DNA of 64,000 nt from Mesobacillus subterraneus (GCF_020524355.2 NZ_CP129019.1:1984001-2048000), one strand, 5' to 3'. Numbered from the stretch's first letter, positions 42,762 through 52,905 are shown. Numbers and translations: made by a program. Notes: generated by a model not told the origin, from the sequence alone.

Positions 42762-42796
42762 AAAAAAAGAAGGCACTTAGTCATGAAACTAAGTGC
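42762..42796 (-). terminator. Terminator between catabolic genes and TRAP genes
   Basis: The minus-strand stem GCACTTAGT/ACTAAGTGC with a 6-nt loop, then CTTCTTTTTT. It means the TRAP genes have their own promoter. Confidence 0.85.
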
Positions 42797-43588
42797 TTGA
42801 TTTGCATGTAAAAGAAACGCTGCTCAATTCGGCAAATTTTACTAGAATGTTATCATTTGGTTCAAAGGCAATTGCCTCTGATACGGCTCCGCTCAGGATC
42901 ACATCTCCCTTTTTAATCCCTTTTCCAACCTCACCAAGCTTGTTGACTGCCCACGCGACTGATGTTGCCGGATGGCCCAGGACGGCTGCACTCGATCCAG
43001 TTTGGACTACCTGTCCGTTTTTCGACATCACCATACCAAGCTGGCCTAAATCCAAATTCCGTGGTGACATCCACTTACTTCCAATCAGGAATTTTGAAGA
43101 TGAACAGTTATCCGCAATGACATCAGCCAGAGTGAATTTAAAGTTTAAATAACGGCTATCGATAATCTCGATTGCCGGCGCCACGAATTTCGTCACCCGT
43201 AACACATCTTCCGCTGTTACGTCGGTTCCTTCCAAATCCTCGTCGATGAAAAACGCAATTTCCGGCTCTGCTTTTGGATGGATGAACTCTGTAAAATCAA
43301 GCTGTTCCCACTCTAGCGCCAGCATATCATCCGTCAGGTAACCATAAATTGCTTCATGGACACCCATCATTTGCTGCTTCGCTTTACTCGTCAACCCCAG
43401 CTTCAGAGGCCAATTTTACGAGCCCCGTCCTGCTCGCGTCTCTGAATTAATTTTTCCTGAATCGAATACGCATCTGAGAAGCTCAGCTCCGGATAACGGT
43501 CGGTCACCTTCACGACTTCGCGGCGTTCTTTTTCAGCAGAATATAAGTATTCCACGATCTCGAGGTCGACACCCTTCGTAATCGTCAT
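42789..43588 (-). pseudogene. 4-oxalocrotonate decarboxylase, frameshifted
   Basis: A fumarylacetoacetate-hydrolase-fold enzyme that decarboxylates 2-oxo-3-hexenedioate to 2-hydroxypenta-2,4-dienoate. The first 61 codons (to ARKIGL) and the remainder (LGLTSKAKQQMMGV, HPKAEPEIAFFID, IIDSRYLNFKF, VIADNCSSSKF) are in different frames. Removing two bases from the CTCT at about 43401-43408 gives the continuous family motif ARKIGLKLGLTSKAK. The EPEIAF and DSRY stretches favour decarboxylase over hydratase. It starts 3 bp after the aldolase stop. Confidence 0.8.
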
Positions 43589-43591
43589 ATT

Positions 43592-44629
43592 TTACACCTC
43601 CAGTTTCCTGGCTTTCGCCAATTCAGCAGCGACATCAAGGATCATATCCTCCTGGCCGCCTACTACTTTCCTTTTGCCCAACTCTATTAAAATATCTCGT
43701 GAATCAATTCCGAATCTCTGCCCTGCTCTCTCAGCATGCAGCAAGAAACTCGAATAAACACCAGCATAGCCTAACACGAGACTTCCTCTATTAATCTCCT
43801 GCGCTTTCGGAAGCATCGGACCCACCGTTTTCTCAGCAATGTCCATCATTTTATAAATGTCGATTCCGAGGTTGACACCCATCCGGTCCAATACTGATAA
43901 AAGTACCTCTGTTTGCGCATTACCAGCACCTGCTCCAAGACAGCGGATACTTCCATCTATCCTAGTTGCCCCTTCTTCAATCGCCGTCAGCGTATTTGCC
44001 ACCGCTAATGAAAGATTGTTATGGGCATGGAATCCTACTTCAATAGATAACGAATCTCTTAAAGCAGCAATCTTCTCTTTTACTTTATGCGGTAAAAGGG
44101 CCCCGGCAGAATCGGTTACATAGACAGCCTGAGCCCCGTAACTCTCCATCAGCTTCGCCTGTTCGACCAATTTTTCAGTTGGTGCCATATGGGCCATCAT
44201 CAGGAAGCCAAGCGTTTCCATCCCTAGCTCGCGCGCCATGCTGATATGCTGCGCTGAAACATCAGCCTCGGTCACATGAGTCGCAACCCGGACAAGACTT
44301 GCGCCTAATTCATGTGCCTGCTTCAGTTCATGGACCGTCCCGATTCCTGGTAAAAGCAACACCGCAACCTTTGAGTTTCGACACTCATCAACCGCAGCTT
44401 CAATCAATTTCATTTCATCAACGAGCGATTTGCCATACTGCAGCGTCGAACCGCCCAGTCCGTCTCCATGACTTACTTCAATATAGTGCATACCCGCATC
44501 ATCAAGCTCACGCGCCACGCGCCGGACCTGAGCTTCTGTATATTGATGCTGCATGACGTGGCTGCCGTCACGCAGACAAACTTCTGTAATTTTGATTGGC
44601 TTATCACTTTTGCGCTTCAAAAATCCCAC
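43592..44629 (-). CDS. 4-hydroxy-2-oxovalerate aldolase
   Basis: An HMGL-like TIM-barrel aldolase of 345 aa (DmpG/MhpE type) that splits 4-hydroxy-2-oxovalerate into pyruvate and acetaldehyde. Visible features are CLRDGSHVMQHQYT (catalytic Arg/Asp), EVSHGDGLGGSTLQYG, VGFHAHNNLSLAVAN (metal-binding HxH) and GAGNAQTEVL. It forms a channeling complex with the acylating acetaldehyde dehydrogenase encoded just upstream. Confidence 0.94.
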   Translation of the reverse strand: MGFLKRKSDKPIKITEVCLRDGSHVMQHQYTEAQVRRVARELDDAGMHYIEVSHGDGLGGSTLQYGKSLVDEMKLIEAAVDECRNSKVAVLLLPGIGTVHELKQAHELGASLVRVATHVTEADVSAQHISMARELGMETLGFLMMAHMAPTEKLVEQAKLMESYGAQAVYVTDSAGALLPHKVKEKIAALRDSLSIEVGFHAHNNLSLAVANTLTAIEEGATRIDGSIRCLGAGAGNAQTEVLLSVLDRMGVNLGIDIYKMMDIAEKTVGPMLPKAQEINRGSLVLGYAGVYSSFLLHAERAGQRFGIDSRDILIELGKRKVVGGQEDMILDVAAELAKARKLEV

Positions 44630-44641
44630 CCAGCCTTTCGC

Positions 44642-45520
44642 TTAGACACTCTGTTTTTCAAGCATATGGATCGCGAAGTCTTCAGCAACCCGAGTCGCCG
44701 CCGCTGTCATGATATCAAGGTTCCCAGCATAAATCGGGAAGTAGTCACCCTCACCCTCGACTTCAACAAAAACAGTCACTCTGTTTCCATCAAACAACGG
44801 CTCCTGCTTCAGCCTGTACCCTGGTACATATTCCTTCACCGTTTCGACCATCTGCTCAATCGATTTTGTGATTGCAGCTTCATCCATGTTTTTCACTTCG
44901 CAATAAATCGTGTCCCGCATTAAAATCGGAGGCTCTGCCGGATTCAGGATGATCAGCGCCTTTCCTTTGTCGGCTCCACCTACTTCCTCAATTCCCCTCC
45001 GCGTCGTGATCGTGAATTCATCAATGTTCGCACGAGTTCCCGGACCGGCACTTTTCGAGGAGATTGTCGCAACGATTTCTGCGTAACTTACGTCAGCAAC
45101 TGAATTGATCGCATGGACAATCGGAATCGTCGCCTGGCCGCCACAAGTTATCATGTTCACATTTTTTTCATTCAAATATGCATCTGTTTTAACTGCCGGA
45201 GAGACAAATGGTCCCCTTGCCGCCGGGGTCAAGTCAATGGCCAGCTTACCCAATTCTGCAAGAACCTTCGCATGCCTGACATGCGTCTTTGCAGAGGTTG
45301 CATCGAACACGATGTCGGCGATTTCAGGATTGTCTTGCAATGACTGAATTCCATTATGGAATGCCAGGTATCCTTTTTCTTTTGCCCGCTTCAGCCCGTC
45401 GGATTTAGGATCGATTCCAATCATCGCTGTCAGTTCAATGACTTCGCTTCTTTCCAGCTTATACATAAGGTCGGTCCCAATATTCCCCGAACCGATGATT
45501 GCCGCCTTGATTTTCACCAA
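44642..45520 (-). CDS. Acetaldehyde dehydrogenase (acylating)
   Basis: A DmpF/MhpF-type enzyme of 292 aa that converts acetaldehyde, CoA and NAD+ to acetyl-CoA. It has GSGNIGTD for NAD binding, the catalytic Cys in [17 protein letters not shown], and [21 protein letters not shown] at 45520, 8 nt after AGGAGG, is the best start. It sits between the hydratase and aldolase genes, as in other meta-cleavage operons. Confidence 0.94.
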   Translation of the reverse strand: MVKIKAAIIGSGNIGTDLMYKLERSEVIELTAMIGIDPKSDGLKRAKEKGYLAFHNGIQSLQDNPEIADIVFDATSAKTHVRHAKVLAELGKLAIDLTPAARGPFVSPAVKTDAYLNEKNVNMITCGGQATIPIVHAINSVADVSYAEIVATISSKSAGPGTRANIDEFTITTRRGIEEVGGADKGKALIILNPAEPPILMRDTIYCEVKNMDEAAITKSIEQMVETVKEYVPGYRLKQEPLFDGNRVTVFVEVEGEGDYFPIYAGNLDIMTAAATRVAEDFAIHMLEKQSV

Positions 45521-45532
45521 CCTGTACACCTC

Positions 45533-46313
45533 CTACTCAAAAGTCACTGACACGGAGCCTACCGGACCAAACTGAGCGGAAACTCTATCGCCTTCCTGCA
45601 CAGGGATTGCTGCCGAAAGCGCTCCAGGTAAAATAAGCTCGCCTGCCTTTAACGTAATTTCGAACTCATGAAGCTTGTTCGCCAGCCAGGCAATGGCATG
45701 TGCCGGATGGCCAAGGGCCGCCGCACCAGATCCAGTCGCTACCATTTCGTTATTTTTGAAAAAAAGTCATCCCAACACTCCGCAGATCGATACCGGTAAT
45801 GTCTGTCATTTGGTCTCCTACTACTACCATCGCAGATGAACCGTTATCAGCCACGGTGTCGACGAGTCCGATCTTCCAATCCGCAATCCGACTGTCGATG
45901 ATCTCCAAAGTTGGCACCACATATTTTGTTGCCATCAGCACATCCAGGAAAGTGACATTAGGCCCTTTAAGCTCCTCCGCAAGCACGAAACCAATTTCCG
46001 CTTCTATTTTTGGGCTGAGAAAGTTGGACATCTTCACTGTGCCGCCATCTGGCACCTTCATATCATCAAGCAAATGCCCATAATCCGGCTCATCGACGCC
46101 AAGCATCTTTTGCATCGCCACACTCGTAAGGCCGACCTTTTTGCCAATAACCGTCCGTCCTTGTTCCAGCTTTCTCTTTAAAACCTCAAGCTGGACATTG
46201 TAAGCATCCGTTACATTGAGATTTTCGAATTGTGCCGTCAGCGGAGCTACCGCCTGTTTACTTTTTTCCGCTTCTAGAAGCGTTTCAGCAATCTTCTCTA
46301 TTGTTACATTCAT
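45533..46313 (-). pseudogene. 2-hydroxypenta-2,4-dienoate hydratase, frameshifted
   Basis: An MhpD/DmpE-type hydratase producing 4-hydroxy-2-oxovalerate. The first 187 codons (GKKVGLTSVAMQKMLGVDEPDYG, PKIEAEIGFVLAEEL, IIDSRIADWKIG) run into TAA after FFQK, while the C-terminal third (MVATGSGAAALGHPAHAIAW) is in another frame. A run of seven A on the plus strand (45759-45765) instead of six explains it: six would give MTFFKNNEMVATGSG. A homopolymer error or a real one-base insertion. Confidence 0.82.
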
Positions 46314-46398
46314 GAAATCACCCTCCTTTTCTATTAAAAATGGTTATTGAATTGTTGAAGCTCTTACTTATTCCGCGATAATACAGTTGAGTTGGTTT

Positions 46399-46740
46399 TA
46401 ATACCAGTTGGAGTTCTTTTAATACCAGTTGGAGTTCTTTTAATACCAGTTAGCTTCGATTTAATAGCAGTTGGATCACTTTTAATTCCAGTTGGATATC
46501 CATTTCACCGTTTGGGGCTAAATAATCCCCGTTGAACGAGTATTAATCCCCTTTGGAATGAATTTAATCCCCGTTGGTGTCCGATTAATCCCCGTTGAAC
46601 TTCTTTATCCTATTTCCGGCTGTTACATTTTTGCTTAATTAGCGGGTTGAAGCAAATTTTAAGACAATTGGCCGGCTTATATTTCCGGTTGAACAGCTTA
46701 TATTTCCGGTTGCAGCAAATATATTTCCGGTTGAAAAAAC
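46399..46740. repeat. Three families of 21-bp repeats between catabolic genes
   Basis: TAATACCAGTTGG-type units start at 46399, 46420, 46441, 46462 and 46483. TAATCCCCGTTG-type units start at 46523, 46544, 46565 and 46586. TATTTCCGGTTG-type units start at 46680, 46701 and 46722. All have an exact 21-bp period, and the three cores share the form TAAT/TATT-NCC-NGTTG. Plus-strand TAA codons are built into the first two. The block separates the hydratase gene from the dehydrogenase gene inside the minus-strand cluster. Confidence 0.85.
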
Positions 46741-46750
46741 CAAACCTTTT

Positions 46751-48211
46751 TTATAGCTTCATCGTAATCGTCTTGGCTTCGGTATAAAACTCGAAGCTGT
46801 GCCTGCCGCCTTCTCGTCCGATGCCGCTTGCTTTCGATCCGCCAAACGGTGTGCGGAGGTCGCGATAATACCAGCAGTTTATCCACAACAAGCCGGAGTG
46901 CACTTTTGCAGCGACACGATGTGCGCGCCGCAGGTCATTCGTCCATACGACACCAGCAAGTCCATACATCGAATCGTTCGCAATCCTAACAGCATCTTCT
47001 TCTGTTTTAAACGGAATCACGACCAGCACTGGGCTGAAAATTTCTTCCTGAGCCACGCGCATCTTGTTATCCACATCGTATAAAACAGTAGGTTCATAGA
47101 AGTTGCCCTCTCCAAGACTGGCAATGCGCTTTCCGCCTGTTGCGAGTTTTGCGCCTTCACCTAATCCGATCTGGACATATTCATCGACGGTTTCCAGATG
47201 GCCTTTTGAAACAAGTGCTCCCATATCCGTCTCTTGATCAAGTGGATTGCCTACCTTCAAAGCGCGAGCCGCAGCGACGAACTTTTCCATGAATTTATCA
47301 TAAATGCTCTCCTGAATCAGCAAGCGAGAACCAGCAAGACAAATTTCACCCTGATTCCGGAAAATCGCTTCAATCGATCCAGCAACTGCTTCATCGAGGT
47401 CCGCATCCGCAAACACGATATTGGCCGATTTGCCGCCAAGCTCAAGAGAAACGGGAATCAGCTGGGAAGCGGCGTTTTGCATCACCGTGCGCCCTGTCGT
47501 ACTGTCGCCGACAAAGGAAATCCTTCGCACTGATGGGTTACGTGTCATCTCTGTTCCGGCCGTGCCGCCAGGACCCGTGATAATATTCAACACTCCTGGT
47601 GGCAATCCCGCTTCATTGGCAATCTCGCCAAGCATTACGGCGCTCAATGGAGTATAGGAAGCCGGTTTTACGACAACCGTATTACCCGCGGCTATCGCTG
47701 CCGAAGCCTTCCACGTCATCTGCATGAACGGAAGGTTCCATGGAATGATCAAGCTGGTCACCCCAGCCGGAGCGTATTTGGAATAGGACATATATCGAGC
47801 CTGGTCATAATGCTCATGGTTAATATAGTTCGCCATCTCGGCAAAAAAGCGCAGGTTCGCAGCAGCCCGCGGGATATCAAACCCACGGCTTTCCTTAATT
47901 GGCTTCCCGACATCAAGCGTCTCGATCAGCGCCAATTCATCAACCTTTTCCATGACTAAATCAGACATCCTGACTAAAATCTTCGTTCTTTCAGCCACAG
48001 GCATCTCACTCCAGATGCCGCTTTCGAAAGTCTTCTGTGCAACATCGATTGCGTGCTTCGCATCCTCAACACCAGCTTTCGCCACAGAGGCCAGCTTCTT
48101 GTTTGTCGATGGATCGATCGTGTCAAATGTTTCCCCTGACACGGCATCAATATAATCACCGTTAATAAATAGTTTTGCATCCTTTATAGCCTGTGGTTGA
48201 GCAAGATTCAT
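46751..48211 (-). CDS. 2-aminomuconate/2-hydroxymuconate semialdehyde dehydrogenase
   Basis: A 486-aa NAD-dependent aldehyde dehydrogenase. It has the NAD-binding region IIPWNLPFMQMTWK, SFVGDSTTGR, the catalytic Glu in LELGGKSANIVF and the catalytic Cys in NQGEICLAGSR. The length and these motifs fit the DmpC/AmnC/ALDH8A1 group. In this context it oxidises 2-aminomuconate 6-semialdehyde to 2-aminomuconate. Its start overlaps the RidA-family gene by 4 bp. Confidence 0.9.
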   Translation of the reverse strand: MNLAQPQAIKDAKLFINGDYIDAVSGETFDTIDPSTNKKLASVAKAGVEDAKHAIDVAQKTFESGIWSEMPVAERTKILVRMSDLVMEKVDELALIETLDVGKPIKESRGFDIPRAAANLRFFAEMANYINHEHYDQARYMSYSKYAPAGVTSLIIPWNLPFMQMTWKASAAIAAGNTVVVKPASYTPLSAVMLGEIANEAGLPPGVLNIITGPGGTAGTEMTRNPSVRRISFVGDSTTGRTVMQNAASQLIPVSLELGGKSANIVFADADLDEAVAGSIEAIFRNQGEICLAGSRLLIQESIYDKFMEKFVAAARALKVGNPLDQETDMGALVSKGHLETVDEYVQIGLGEGAKLATGGKRIASLGEGNFYEPTVLYDVDNKMRVAQEEIFSPVLVVIPFKTEEDAVRIANDSMYGLAGVVWTNDLRRAHRVAAKVHSGLLWINCWYYRDLRTPFGGSKASGIGREGGRHSFEFYTEAKTITMKL

Positions 48212-48687
48212 CCTAATCCGCCCTCCTCATCCTCAACTTCAACGATCATTTCAACTTCAACAGCGTTATTCAAGGGCAGCTGCGCCATCCCGACAGCAGA
48301 TCTCCCATGCTTCCCGCGATCGCCGAACACCTGTACCAGCAAATCGGAAGCCCCATTCATGACCTTTGGCTGGTCGGTAAAATCAGGTGAACTATTCACG
48401 AAGCCGAGCACTTTCACAACTCGCTTGACCTTGCTTAGCTCTCCTAGTTCCTGCTTCAGCACCGTCAGTAAATTCAGCATGCACTGCCTTGCCGCATCGT
48501 AGCCAACCTCGATCGAGACATCTTCGCCAAGCCGACCGCGGTACTCATTCGTCCCCTGTCCGGATGTGAAAATAAGGTTGCCCGTCCTTACACAGCTAAC
48601 ATAATTCCCAGCCGACGGACGGGGAGCTGGCAAAGAGAGACCAAGCTCTTGCAATCGTTCTTCTGGTGTAACTAAGGCTTTCTCCAT
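48208..48687 (-). CDS. RidA family protein, probable 2-aminomuconate deaminase
   Basis: A YjgF/YER057c/UK114 fold protein of 159 aa (NYVSCVRTGNLIFTSGQG, AARQCMLNLLTVLKQELG, GRSAVGMAQLPLNNAVEVEMIVE). Some RidA-like proteins in 2-aminophenol and 3-hydroxyanthranilate pathways act as 2-aminomuconate deaminase. The position between the ACMSD and semialdehyde dehydrogenase genes supports that role; a general enamine deaminase role remains possible. Confidence 0.85.
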   Translation of the reverse strand: MEKALVTPEERLQELGLSLPAPRPSAGNYVSCVRTGNLIFTSGQGTNEYRGRLGEDVSIEVGYDAARQCMLNLLTVLKQELGELSKVKRVVKVLGFVNSSPDFTDQPKVMNGASDLLVQVFGDRGKHGRSAVGMAQLPLNNAVEVEMIVEVEDEEGGLG

Positions 48688-48691
48688 AAAA

Positions 48692-49703
48692 TCAACTCCC
48701 CACCTTAACAGGAATATTCAAAAACTTGAGCGCGTTTTTACCGAGGATCGCTTCTGTCTGTTCCTTTGATAATCCGACTGTATCGTCTATGACCTTTCCA
48801 GGAGGTACCTCCCTCAGCAAAAATGGATAATCAGATCCCATGATGATGCGCTCATGGCCAAAATTCTGAAGTAAATAGTTCATGTTGACCGGCTCATTCA
48901 CAAGCGAATCATAGTAAAATTGCTTCGCGTAATAACTTGGCGGCTTATCAAGCAAGCGCAGATGCGGCCATACCTTCCAGCCCTGATCAAGACGAGGCAG
49001 CAAGTACGGCAGTGCGCCTCCCCCCATGAGCCAAACAGATTTTAAGCTTCGGGAACTTATCCATGATTCCGCCTAAGATCAAGCTTGCTCCAGCCAGAGC
49101 CGTTTCGCTTGGCATCCCTACGGTATACATCAAGTTATGTCGCGGCATCCGTTCCTTTCCAAGTGTCTCCCAAGGGTGGATGAATAAAGGAACTTCCCAT
49201 TTCTCCGCCATTTCAAAGAATTCGATAAACTGGGGATCATCGAGATTGACGCCATTTACATTCGTGCCAATCTCAATGCCGCTCAAGCCTAGCTCATGCT
49301 TGCAGCGGTCCATCTCGCGGATTGCAACCTCGACGTTTTGCAGCGGCACAGCACCTAGCCCAATGAATTTAGTCGGATACTGGCTAACGAGGTCAGCAAT
49401 AAAGTCATTTTGAACCCTGGCTAAAATTTCCGCTTGCTCGGCCGGAGCCCAGTAAGAGAACGTGACAGGAATCGGAGAAAGAACCTGAATGTCGACTCCC
49501 TCTCGTTCCATATCCTTGATTCGCTTCTCGGCGTCCCATACCTGGTCGGTCACTTCGCGGAACACCTTGCCGGCAATCATGATATTAGCGCCGCACGCAC
49601 ATGTACGCTCAAGCGTTGGCCACTTCTCACCGCCGAATCGCTGCGTCAATTCACTGAAATTCTCCGGAATAATATGCGTATGGAAGTCTACTCGCATTTC
49701 CAT
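48692..49703 (-). pseudogene. 2-amino-3-carboxymuconate semialdehyde decarboxylase (ACMSD), frameshifted
   Basis: An amidohydrolase-fold decarboxylase. The N-terminal HxH zinc ligands are His8 and His10 (VDFHTHIIPENF), with LFIHPWETLG and CLAHGGG later, then GSDYPF carrying the metal Asp. The frame breaks at the Gly run after LAH. Six C on the plus strand (49020-49025) instead of five shift it; five would give the expected LAHGGGALPYLLPRLDQG. The N-terminal 238 codons and C-terminal 110 codons together make a normal-length enzyme. The start overlaps the dioxygenase gene. Confidence 0.85.
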
Positions 49704-50227
49704 TCACTCGCTTCTGGCGGCATCATATGTCCACAGTTATCACACTTGCGCAGCTCCTCATTTCCATTAAAGCTGGCGATCGCTTCCTTCACCTGCTTTT
49801 CAATGTTTGTCAGCTGGATTGTCGCGCGGTGCATCTCATGGTCGCACTCATCGCAGAACCAGACGAAATCCTCGAGTTCACCTTGAGCACGGTTACGCTC
49901 GATTACTAGACCAATAGTGTCTGCTACACGGTGTGGAGAGTGCGGGACATTTGGCGGGAGGTGGAACATTTCCCCTTCCTTCACTTCAACGACTTCACGC
50001 TTTCCTTCAGCATTGATGACCTCAACATAGCAGCTTCCCTGGATTTGGTAGAAAATCTCCTCAGACGGATCAACATGGAAATCACGTCTCTTGTTTGGCC
50101 CGCCCAACAGCATGACCATTAACTCTGCATCCTTCCAGATTACCTTGTTATTGACCGGAGGCTTCAGCTGGTCTCTGTTTTCCTCAATAAACTTCATAAG
50201 ATTGATCGGAACAAATTGGCTTTTCAT
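49688..50227 (-). CDS. 3-hydroxyanthranilate 3,4-dioxygenase
   Basis: A cupin ring-cleaving dioxygenase of 179 aa that converts 3-hydroxyanthranilate to 2-amino-3-carboxymuconate semialdehyde. Iron ligands are His51 and Glu57 (RRDFHVDPSEEIFYQ) and His96 (PPNVPHSPHR). Cys125, Cys128, Cys162 and Cys165 form the second, rubredoxin-like metal site of the bacterial enzyme. The set of residues matches the characterised bacterial HAAO, so the identity is firm. Confidence 0.95.
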   Translation of the reverse strand: MKSQFVPINLMKFIEENRDQLKPPVNNKVIWKDAELMVMLLGGPNKRRDFHVDPSEEIFYQIQGSCYVEVINAEGKREVVEVKEGEMFHLPPNVPHSPHRVADTIGLVIERNRAQGELEDFVWFCDECDHEMHRATIQLTNIEKQVKEAIASFNGNEELRKCDNCGHMMPPEASEWKCE

Positions 50228-50267
50228 CTCTAATCGTCTCCCTTCAATTCTGGTAAAATGGTAAAAC

Positions 50268-50826
50268 TCACTCCGTAACCTTCGCCGTGCTGCCCTTCAA
50301 TGACTTTTGCATATGAACGACTTCGTCGGCCAAACTTGAAATCCGCTTCAGCAAATCCTCATCAACGATTTCATTTTCAGAATTAAAATGATCGTAGTTG
50401 GCGTACACATAGCTAGGTGCTACAAACGCCCTAAAGTATCCGGCAATCGGCTTAAGCTGATTTTCAATCACCAGGAAATGTTGGTACGTTCCGCCGTTGG
50501 CGACGAATCCCATCACTTTATTTCGGAATGCATCTGGGTGAATAAGGTCAAAAAGATTTTTCAACACCCCTGGAATGGAACCCTGAAAAATAGGTGTCCC
50601 AATCACGTAAAAATCGGCAGATGTGACTTTTTCAATCACCGCTTTTGTATCTGCTGAATATTTCTCCGGCGGACGTCCGTCACAGAACTCCACATCGTAA
50701 TCCATCATATCGAGCATTTCCACCTCGATGTCCGGGTACTTCTTTTTCACATCATCAAGCACTTTACGGACAACAATGCCTGTTTTCGCGCCGATGATTG
50801 TGCCTGATATTCCCAAGCAACTTCAT
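50268..50826 (-). pseudogene. NAD(P)H-dependent FMN/FAD reductase, one-base shift near the start
   Basis: A flavodoxin-fold reductase of about 185 aa (GTPIFQGSIPGVLKNLFD is the flavin-binding loop). It likely supplies reduced flavin to the monooxygenase at 51418. The well-placed start ATG 50824-50826 (AGGAGGG 7 nt upstream) reads MKLLG and then leaves the frame. The rest (ISGTIIGAKTG onward) is in another frame. Two instead of three C at 50812-50814 would join them as MKLLGISGTIIGAK. A TTG at 50816 lies in frame but lacks a ribosome site, so weak translation of a nearly complete enzyme is possible. Confidence 0.78.
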
Positions 50827-50859
50827 GCACTGTCCCTCCTATTCTTGTAAAATAGAACC

Positions 50860-51396
50860 CTACTTTCCTGCTGGCCAGCCGAGCAGTGAATTCGAAAGGT
50901 GAATCTCACCCTCAGAAATGAGCTGACGAATCCTGCTGGAAGAAATCACGCTTCCCTGAGAGCAGCGGACTGGATTCGTGACAGAAACCTTAAAATACTT
51001 TTCAAGGAGAGAAACATCTCCAAGGCGGGCTTTACCAAACCGAAAATCACCGCCTACCATAATTTCAGCCGGATTGAGCTTCGCCAGGCTGTCGATGAAC
51101 TCATAAGCACTCCGCCGGGCATACACCTCATCAAACCTGGCAACTACAGCATGCCGGGCACCAAGCTTCTCAATTTTAGCCAGCTTCTCCTCGACAGTTG
51201 TCAGCATCCTTGCTCCTTGAAAAAACACCCGCGGTGGAGGATCAAATGTAAACACCACACTCGGAACCTTCAGCTTCCTGCCTCGCTGTACTGCCTGCCG
51301 GATGACCGTTTGGTGCCCTCGATGGACTCCGTCAAACGCTCCAATCGCGACGATAGATTGAGGCAGTTCCAATGAAGAATAAATATGTGTTTTCAT
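50860..51396 (-). CDS. One-domain FAD synthetase (RibF N-terminal type)
   Basis: A nucleotidyltransferase of 178 aa corresponding only to the FMN adenylyltransferase half of RibF: AIGAFDGVHRGHQTVI (HxGH-like nucleotide site), FTFDPPPRVFF, VGGDFRFGK and ISSSRIRQLI. The riboflavin kinase domain is absent. Located between the flavin reductase and the FADH2-dependent monooxygenase, it probably provides extra FAD for that system, as reported for the anthranilate hydroxylase cluster of Geobacillus thermodenitrificans. Confidence 0.88.
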   Translation of the reverse strand: MKTHIYSSLELPQSIVAIGAFDGVHRGHQTVIRQAVQRGRKLKVPSVVFTFDPPPRVFFQGARMLTTVEEKLAKIEKLGARHAVVARFDEVYARRSAYEFIDSLAKLNPAEIMVGGDFRFGKARLGDVSLLEKYFKVSVTNPVRCSQGSVISSSRIRQLISEGEIHLSNSLLGWPAGK

Positions 51397-51417
51397 CTGT
51401 CCTTCTCCTCCTGCAGA

Positions 51418-52905
51418 CTAGTTTGTAAGCGCTTCCTTATTATCCAACTGTGCGCCCTTTAACGCCTCGTCGACCATCGTAAGTGTTGTTTGGCGTTTAT
51501 AGTTGTTATAGAAAATTCCGCGTTTACGGATTGGATCTCCTGTGTAGTAGCGTTCATACTGCAATAGTCGCTGTCCGAATGCCTCGCCACACAGATCCCA
51601 TGCCAGCTTGAAAATGCTGACGCGTTCCAAAGAAGTAACTCCTTCTCGTCCAACGTAGTAGTTATCAATCGAACCTCTTAATTCATCACTTTCAAAATCA
51701 GCGCCTGTTGGAGACATCAGCAAGCCGCCTGCTCCAACAATCTGGATGACCTCAATGGCCCGCGGATACATTTTCGGCAGCAAGCCCCGAATCGTTTCAA
51801 GCGGTACATAAGCTGGCATCGCCTCACCATGCTCGGTCATTGTGTGCTCGTATTCCGCAACTTTTAATAATGCCCTGATTGATTCAAGTGACTGTGCGAG
51901 TTCGCCAAGCTGGTCCTGGACATTTAAATATCCGTCAACACCGATTGTATCGGCAACCTTCATCGCCACCTGTGTCGCGAACTCCAATTTCACAAGACCG
52001 CGGACACCGGACTGGTGAGCTGGCTGCTGTCCTGCACCAGTCATAGGATAGAGCTTATTGGCTGCCTCGACATTGTTATGAAGGAAAACGCGATCCCAAG
52101 GAACAACGACATCATCGAACACAAGCAATGCATCCATTTCTTCAAACCTTGAAGCAAGTGGGTGATCGAAGAAGGATCGCTGCCCATCCTGCATTGGCTC
52201 GCGGCAAATGATTCGCAGCCCTGGAGTGTCAATCGGAATTGCGAATGCCAGTGCATATTTTTCATCACCAGGCGCAAATCCTGGGAAAGAATAGATGATC
52301 ACTTCATCTGTTACCGGTGCAAGTGTTGCCAGCATTTTCGCTCCCCTGACAACCAAGCCATCCGGAGTTTCCTTTACTGCACCAAGGTGTGTGTACGTAT
52401 CCTTCTGTTCATGTGAATTCTTGCTGCGGTCATTTTGCGGGTTGATAATCGCGTGGGTTAAGAAGATGTCATTGTCACGGATGTATTTATAATAGTTGCG
52501 AACATTCTCTGCCCAGTTTTTATTGTATTTTTCAAAGAACCAGGAATTGTAGTACATGGATGTCACAACGACGTTCAAGAAATCCGGAGTCCTTCCCATG
52601 AGACCAAATGTTGCCTTCGCAAATGCTTCGAAAACATTGCGGCGCTTGACTAAATCTTCATAATTTTTCGGTACGAGGAATGCGTTATTCACCCGCTCAC
52701 CGGTTTCCTCACAAACGTGAGTAATCTTATCCTGGAATTCAGGATCATGCTGCATGTCGTACAGCTTTGCGATTTCAAGGATTGGCTGCTTGAACACCGG
52801 CTCCTCAAATAAATTTTCGATCCTTTTACCAGAAAGCCAAACTTCAGGTTTACGTGCTTTAACCGCTTCAATATATTGAGCCCCAGTCCTAATTCCCATA
52901 TTCAC
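51418..52905 (-). CDS. HpaB-type FADH2-dependent monooxygenase, probable anthranilate 3-monooxygenase
   Basis: A 495-aa 4-hydroxyphenylacetate 3-hydroxylase family enzyme with the acyl-CoA-dehydrogenase-like fold ([56 protein letters not shown]). It uses reduced flavin from a separate reductase to hydroxylate an aromatic ring. The downstream genes start from 3-hydroxyanthranilate, so anthranilate is the best substrate guess. First gene of the operon; two Crp/Fnr regulators lie upstream. Confidence 0.88.
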   Translation of the reverse strand: MNMGIRTGAQYIEAVKARKPEVWLSGKRIENLFEEPVFKQPILEIAKLYDMQHDPEFQDKITHVCEETGERVNNAFLVPKNYEDLVKRRNVFEAFAKATFGLMGRTPDFLNVVVTSMYYNSWFFEKYNKNWAENVRNYYKYIRDNDIFLTHAIINPQNDRSKNSHEQKDTYTHLGAVKETPDGLVVRGAKMLATLAPVTDEVIIYSFPGFAPGDEKYALAFAIPIDTPGLRIICREPMQDGQRSFFDHPLASRFEEMDALLVFDDVVVPWDRVFLHNNVEAANKLYPMTGAGQQPAHQSGVRGLVKLEFATQVAMKVADTIGVDGYLNVQDQLGELAQSLESIRALLKVAEYEHTMTEHGEAMPAYVPLETIRGLLPKMYPRAIEVIQIVGAGGLLMSPTGADFESDELRGSIDNYYVGREGVTSLERVSIFKLAWDLCGEAFGQRLLQYERYYTGDPIRKRGIFYNNYKRQTTLTMVDEALKGAQLDNKEALTN

